From assembly GCF_000718165.1 (NCBI RefSeq), contig NZ_JOEY01000051.1, positions 5,328 through 69,327 on the forward strand: a stretch of 64,000 nt of DNA. The letters run 5' to 3'. Position 1 is the stretch's first letter. The number at the start of each line of letters is the position of its first letter. Source of the DNA: Streptomyces fulvoviolaceus (GTDB taxonomy: Bacteria > Actinomycetota > Actinomycetes > Streptomycetales > Streptomycetaceae). The translations under genes were made by a program, and so were the position numbers. The notes under the pieces were generated by a model. It saw nothing but the letters and a program-made list of their open reading frames with translations. It was not told the origin of the DNA and did not search any database. This document shows positions 60,459 through 64,000 of this stretch, piece by piece.

Positions 60459-60575
60459 TTGCTCGCGTCCCTCCGCAGTGGTTCTCGGTAGTCACCGTGG
60501 CCTGGCCGACCCTCAGAGCGCAACAACGGTGTCGGAGTGCTCGGCATAGCCTCGGTGAAATCTACCGGCCATGTC

Positions 60576-60605
60576 TTGACATACGGATGAAACGATTCGT
60601 AGCTT
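60576..60605 (+). promoter_or_regulatory. Promoter of the sugar ABC operon with operator in spacer
   Basis: TTGACA, 18-bp spacer, TAGCTT. The palindrome ACGATTCGT (60592-60600) sits at the end of the spacer and touches the -10, as for LacI-family repression. Confidence 0.7.
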
Positions 60606-60622
60606 GGGCGATCATTTAGATT

Positions 60623-60648
60623 CGTGAAGCTCGTTCACGGATATGAAC
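60623..60648 (+). promoter_or_regulatory. Downstream inverted repeats in the ABC operon leader
   Basis: CGTGAA-GCTCG-TTCACG (60623-60639) and an overlapping GTTCA-CGGATA-TGAAC (60633-60648) share the TTCA arm. They may be a second operator or alternative RNA hairpins, close to the ribosome site. Confidence 0.5.
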
Positions 60649-60659
60649 GGAGAGTGCCC

Positions 60660-61991
60660 ATGGGCGATCGCCGACGACGTCGCCGCCTGACTGCCGTGGC
60701 CACCGTCGCGGGACTGATGTTCGGAGCGGCCGCCTGTGGCTCCGGTTCCGACAGCGCCGGTGGCGGTGACCCGAACACCCTCGAGGTGTGGACCCGGAGC
60801 AATCCGGACTCCGCCGCCACCTACGACCGCGTCTTCGCCGCCTTCACCAAGAAGACCGGCATAAAGATCGACTACCAGCCGGTCATCAACTTCGACCAGC
60901 AGCTCCAGAGCCGGGCGTCCACCAAGGACCTGCCCGACGTGATGATCAACGACACTGCGCTGATGGGCAGTTACCAGAGCCAGGGACTGCTCAAGCCCAT
61001 CGCCGCCGACTCGATCACGGGCAGCGACCGGATCACCGACAAGACCTGGTCCACCACGGTCGGCATCGACGGCAAGCACTACGGCATCCCGTACTCCCGC
61101 CAGGCCCAGACCCTGATGATCCGCAAGGACTGGCTCAAGAAGCTCGGCCTCAAGGCGCCCACGACCTGGCAGGAGATGCTCACCGTCGCCCAGGCCTTCG
61201 CCACCGAGGACCCGGACGGCGACGGCAAGGCCGACACCTACGGCATCGTCGCGCCCGGCAGCGCCCAGAACGGCTACGCCGCCTGGTGGGGCGCCAGCTT
61301 CCTGTGGCAGGGCGGCGCGAAGATCATCGAGAAGGACGGCGACGGCTACCGGCCCACCATGGACTCCGCGGCCGCCGTGAACACCGTCACCTGGATGAAG
61401 AACAACCTCTTCTGCGGCAAGAAGAACGTCCTTCAGCCCGGCGCGATCACGGCCGTCACCTCGACCGCCACCAACTTCCAGGACGGCAACGCCGGTATGT
61501 ACATGACCGGCCCGTACAACATCACCACCTTCGACGCGACGCCCGGCAAGGACAAGTACGAGGTGGTCCCGGCCCCCGCGGGTCCGGCCGGCTCCGACGT
61601 GCTGGCCGACGGCGAGAACATCTACTTCGGCGCCAGGACCGGCAAGACGAAGCAGGAGCAGGCACTTGCCGCGTTCCTCGTCTCGGCCGGGGGCCAGAAG
61701 ATCGCCATGACCAGCGTCGACGGTCACCAGCCCGTCGTCCGCATCCCTGTCAACTCCACGCTGGACGCGGCCAAGGTACGCGACGACGCCCGCTGGAGCG
61801 TCGTACAGAAGGCGTACGAGGACACCTCGGAGCAGTTCCCCAACGCCCCGGACTTCGCCCCGATCAAGCAGGACACCGCCGACGCGCTGAACGCGATCTT
61901 CACCTACTGCGGCAGCGATGTCAGCTCCAGCCTCAAGGAACTCAACGACACCCTCGCCGGTGACCTCAAGGACCAGGACCTGTTGAAATGA
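60660..61991 (+). CDS. Sugar ABC transporter substrate-binding lipoprotein
   Basis: 443 aa. An Arg-rich start and a hydrophobic stretch end in the lipobox AAAC (Cys26). The mature protein is a cluster B/D binding protein: NTLEVWTRSNPDSAATYDRVFAAF, DLPDVMINDTALMGSYQSQGLL, YGIPYSRQAQTLMIRKDWLKKLGLKAPTTWQEML and GNAGMYMTGPYNI. It binds an oligosaccharide outside the membrane and delivers it to the two permeases. ATG follows GGAGAG. The stop overlaps the next ATG (ATGA). Confidence 0.93.
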   Translation: MGDRRRRRRLTAVATVAGLMFGAAACGSGSDSAGGGDPNTLEVWTRSNPDSAATYDRVFAAFTKKTGIKIDYQPVINFDQQLQSRASTKDLPDVMINDTALMGSYQSQGLLKPIAADSITGSDRITDKTWSTTVGIDGKHYGIPYSRQAQTLMIRKDWLKKLGLKAPTTWQEMLTVAQAFATEDPDGDGKADTYGIVAPGSAQNGYAAWWGASFLWQGGAKIIEKDGDGYRPTMDSAAAVNTVTWMKNNLFCGKKNVLQPGAITAVTSTATNFQDGNAGMYMTGPYNITTFDATPGKDKYEVVPAPAGPAGSDVLADGENIYFGARTGKTKQEQALAAFLVSAGGQKIAMTSVDGHQPVVRIPVNSTLDAAKVRDDARWSVVQKAYEDTSEQFPNAPDFAPIKQDTADALNAIFTYCGSDVSSSLKELNDTLAGDLKDQDLLK

Positions 61992-62899
61992 CCGCTACCG
62001 TGACCACGCCCGGGGCGCGCAGAGCTCGGGTCCTCAGCAAGAGGGCCGTGCTGCCGTGGGTGTTCCTCGCCCCCGGCCTGCTGCTGGCCCTCGTCTTCAA
62101 GTTCCTGCCGATGGGCAAGGGCGTCTGGCTCAGCTTCTTCAAGGTGCGGCCCTTCCTCGGCGACAAGTGGGTCGGCCTCGACAACTACACCCGGGTGCTG
62201 ACCGACCACCGCTTCCAGGACGCGATCGGCCACACCCTCCTCCTCGGCATCGGCATGTCGCTGGGCGGCATCGTCGTCGGCTTCGTGCTGGCACTGCTCC
62301 TCGAGGGCCAGACCCGCTCGCTGAAGATAGTCCGCGCGGCCGTCTTCCTGCCGGTCGTCACCGCGACCGCCGTCGTCGGCGAGATGTGGCGGCTGCTGTA
62401 CTACCCCACCTCCGACGGTCTGATCAACCACGGCCTGAGCTTCCTCGGGATCGGGCCCACGCCGTTCCTCGACAACCCGAACACCGCACTGTGGGCGACG
62501 ATGGTCATGAGCATCTGGATGCTCGCCCCGTACAACATGGTGATCATCCTCGCCGGACTCGCGGGCGTGGACCGGACGTTGTACGAGGCCGCCGCGATGG
62601 ACGGTGTCTCGCTGTGGCAGCGCCTTCGGTACGTGACGCTGCCCGCGATCCGGCCCGCGCTCGGCATCGTCCTGACCCTCGCAGCGATCCGCGGACTGCG
62701 CGTGTTCACCGAGGTGTACGTCCTCACCGGCGGCGGTCCGGCAGGCTCCACCGAGGTCTGGATGACCCGCGCCTACACCCTCGGCTTCACCCGCAACGAC
62801 ATAGGCGGCGCCTCCGCGGCCTCCGTGGTGCTGCTCTGCGTGACCCTGCTGCTGACCGTCACGGTCAACTACTTCCGCACGAGGGGAGACGCGCGATGA
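61988..62899 (+). CDS. Sugar ABC transporter permease (MalF type)
   Basis: 303 aa with six membrane helices. The coupling EAA motif is YEAAAMDGVSLWQRLRYVTLPAIRP near residue 200. It pairs with the next gene to form the membrane channel. ATGA overlaps with both neighbours indicate translational coupling in a three-gene operon. Confidence 0.94.
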   Translation: MTATVTTPGARRARVLSKRAVLPWVFLAPGLLLALVFKFLPMGKGVWLSFFKVRPFLGDKWVGLDNYTRVLTDHRFQDAIGHTLLLGIGMSLGGIVVGFVLALLLEGQTRSLKIVRAAVFLPVVTATAVVGEMWRLLYYPTSDGLINHGLSFLGIGPTPFLDNPNTALWATMVMSIWMLAPYNMVIILAGLAGVDRTLYEAAAMDGVSLWQRLRYVTLPAIRPALGIVLTLAAIRGLRVFTEVYVLTGGGPAGSTEVWMTRAYTLGFTRNDIGGASAASVVLLCVTLLLTVTVNYFRTRGDAR

Positions 62900-63840
62900 G
62901 CGCTCCTGCCATCGATCCGGTCCGGACACCGGCACCGGCCGCCGTGACGGGGAAGCCCCCCAAGTCCGGCCGTACGACACCCGCCCGCTTCGACACGGCC
63001 CTCGGCTGGAGCGACCGGCCCGGAGTCAGCTGGGCCCTGCGGATCCTGCTGTGCGCGACAGCGCTCGGGATCTTCGCGGCGCCGTTCCTGACGATCCTCT
63101 CCGGCGCCTTCACCCCGCACGCCAGCGGCTCCTCGCTGTCCTTCCTCCCGCACGACAGCACGCTGCAGAACTTCAAGGTGGCGGGCGAGCGCGGTATTTG
63201 GGACTACTTCACCAACTCGCTCGTGATCGCGGGCGGTGCGCTGCTGCTGCAGCTCGCGGTATCCGTGCTCGCCGCGTACGCGCTGGCCCGGCACCGCTTC
63301 CGCGGCCAGGCACTGATCCTGACCCTGTTCATGCTGACGATGATGCTCCCCGAGGAGGTCATCGCCATTCCGCTGTCCCTGGTCCTCGGCCACGTCCCGG
63401 TGGTCGGCGTGGACCTGAAGGGCACGGCGTGGGGCGTGATCCTGCCGCTCGGTGCCTGGGGCTTCTCCGTGATGCTCCTGACCGAGTTCATGAAGGACAT
63501 CCCCACCGAGATCGAGGAGGCCGCCCGCCTCGACGGCGTCGGCGAGTTCCGCATGCTGTGGCAGATCATCCTGCCGCTGTGCAAGCCCGCGCTCGGCGTG
63601 GCCGGCGTGCTCGGCTTCGTGATGATCTGGGACCAGTATCTGCTGCCCCTGATCGCCGCCAAGGACCCCACCGACTACACGGTCACCGTCGCCCTGTCCA
63701 TCCTGCGCACCGACCCCGAGGTCGGCTCCGGGGTGGTGCTGGCCGGTGCGGTCATCGCCCTCGTCCCCAGCCTGATCGTCTATCTGCTCCTCCAGCGCTC
63801 GCTGGTCACCGGCATCGCCGCCGGGGCCACCAAGGGCTGA
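62896..63840 (+). CDS. Sugar ABC transporter permease (MalG type)
   Basis: 314 aa. A Pro/Thr-rich cytoplasmic N-terminus of about 45 residues precedes six membrane helices; the EAA motif is IEEAARLDGVGEFRMLWQIILPL. No ATPase gene follows within the window. Streptomyces commonly use the shared ATPase MsiK for such operons, the likely case here. A hairpin 20 bp downstream closes the operon. Confidence 0.94.
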   Translation: MSAPAIDPVRTPAPAAVTGKPPKSGRTTPARFDTALGWSDRPGVSWALRILLCATALGIFAAPFLTILSGAFTPHASGSSLSFLPHDSTLQNFKVAGERGIWDYFTNSLVIAGGALLLQLAVSVLAAYALARHRFRGQALILTLFMLTMMLPEEVIAIPLSLVLGHVPVVGVDLKGTAWGVILPLGAWGFSVMLLTEFMKDIPTEIEEAARLDGVGEFRMLWQIILPLCKPALGVAGVLGFVMIWDQYLLPLIAAKDPTDYTVTVALSILRTDPEVGSGVVLAGAVIALVPSLIVYLLLQRSLVTGIAAGATKG

Positions 63841-63859
63841 CCCCCCCGTTATGTTTTCC

Positions 63860-63880
63860 GCGGTCCTGCAAGAGGACCGC
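63860..63880 (+). terminator. Hairpin after the ABC operon
   Basis: GCGGTCCT-GCAAG-AGGACCGC, a perfect 8-bp stem 20 bp after the MalG-type stop. Confidence 0.7.
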
Positions 63881-63887
63881 TGGCCTC

Positions 63888-63952
63888 CGGGCCCGGCATG
63901 GCTGTTCCCCCCTGTCGAACGAATGACCTGGGGGGTGGTGTCACCGGGCCCG
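63888..63952 (+). ncRNA. Structured leader RNA candidate
   Basis: CGGGCCCGG (63888-63896) pairs with CCGGGCCCG (63944-63952). Inside it CCCCCC (63907-63912) pairs with GGGGGG (63930-63935), leaving conserved-looking loops. This stacked two-helix element sits directly before a candidate start codon at 63975. It matches no riboswitch class that I can confirm by eye. Confidence 0.4.
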
Positions 63953-63974
63953 AGAGGCGCCGTTGGAGACGCTG

Positions 63975-64000
63975 ATGAGAGGTCCGACTACCGCCTGGCC
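63975..64000 (+). CDS. Possible start of a further gene, cut by the window edge
   Basis: ATG at 63975 with GGAG six bases upstream reads MRGPTTAW before the window ends. Too short to identify; the preceding structured leader supports a regulated gene here. Confidence 0.35.

Noticed and set aside
1..64000. CRISPR arrays, tRNA or rRNA genes, insertion sequences, prophage or integrated-element ends
   Set aside because: No repeated spacer arrays, cloverleaf sequences, transposase, integrase or att-like repeats were seen on either strand by eye.

Overview
The window is high-GC actinobacterial DNA, almost certainly Streptomyces. GTG starts are common, Lrp, PaaX, TetR, MarR and LuxR regulators are abundant, TTA codons are rare, and families such as DUF6421, DUF5134, DUF5997, FUSC and a Rv1733c-like protein are present. 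About 57 genes were placed. No rRNA, tRNA, CRISPR array, transposase or integrase was seen, so this reads as a chromosome arm rather than an island.

Left third (1-24 kb): a leftward operon DUF6421 - SDR - threonine aldolase (the last gene cut by the window edge), a GDPD phosphodiesterase, GNAT and two VOC proteins, and an aldo-keto reductase. Then come a large intracellular clan-A glycoside hydrolase with three carbohydrate-binding-like modules, a FUSC transporter with a MarR regulator, DUF5134 and an M56 protease, a PAP2 phosphatase, a three-frame pseudogene relic, and a HAD protein with an unusual first motif. A TetR gene, an LVIVD-repeat secreted protein facing a DUF305 lipoprotein, an adrenodoxin-type ferredoxin reductase, an NCS2 purine permease, and an ArsR / Old Yellow Enzyme pair with twin operators follow.

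Middle (24-45 kb): a plant cell-wall cluster holds a CBM2 esterase, a GH62 arabinofuranosidase, and PL1 and PL3 pectate lyases. It has a near-perfect CebR-type box, an operator-like palindrome inside the PL1 promoter, and TTA codons in GH62 and PL3. Then come PaaX facing an AidB-like acyl-CoA dehydrogenase, a HEAT-repeat protein (third TTA gene), a BNR-repeat protein, uracil-DNA glycosylase, a GlcNAc-kinase-like protein, a CbiX-like protein, a lactonase, a stand-alone nitric oxide synthase oxygenase, a second FUSC protein, Lrp, and a HAD phosphatase.

Right third (44-64 kb): a BBE-type FAD oxidase below a giant LuxR (LAL) regulator, which faces a second GlnA-type glutamine synthetase; a beta-propeller protein; and a Tat-exported GH127 beta-L-arabinofuranosidase with an inserted LamG domain. 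Next are a TetR with a 27-bp palindrome and an SGNH hydrolase, a LysR-type ligand domain lacking its HTH facing DUF5997, a TerD-domain protein, fructosamine kinase, and a sugar ABC operon without its own ATPase (MsiK is the likely partner). The window ends in a structured leader before a partial gene.

The main theme is uptake and breakdown of plant polysaccharide (pectin, arabinan, arabinoxylan). Many one-component regulators sit beside their targets with readable operators. Functions come from visible motifs and family knowledge; no database search was run.
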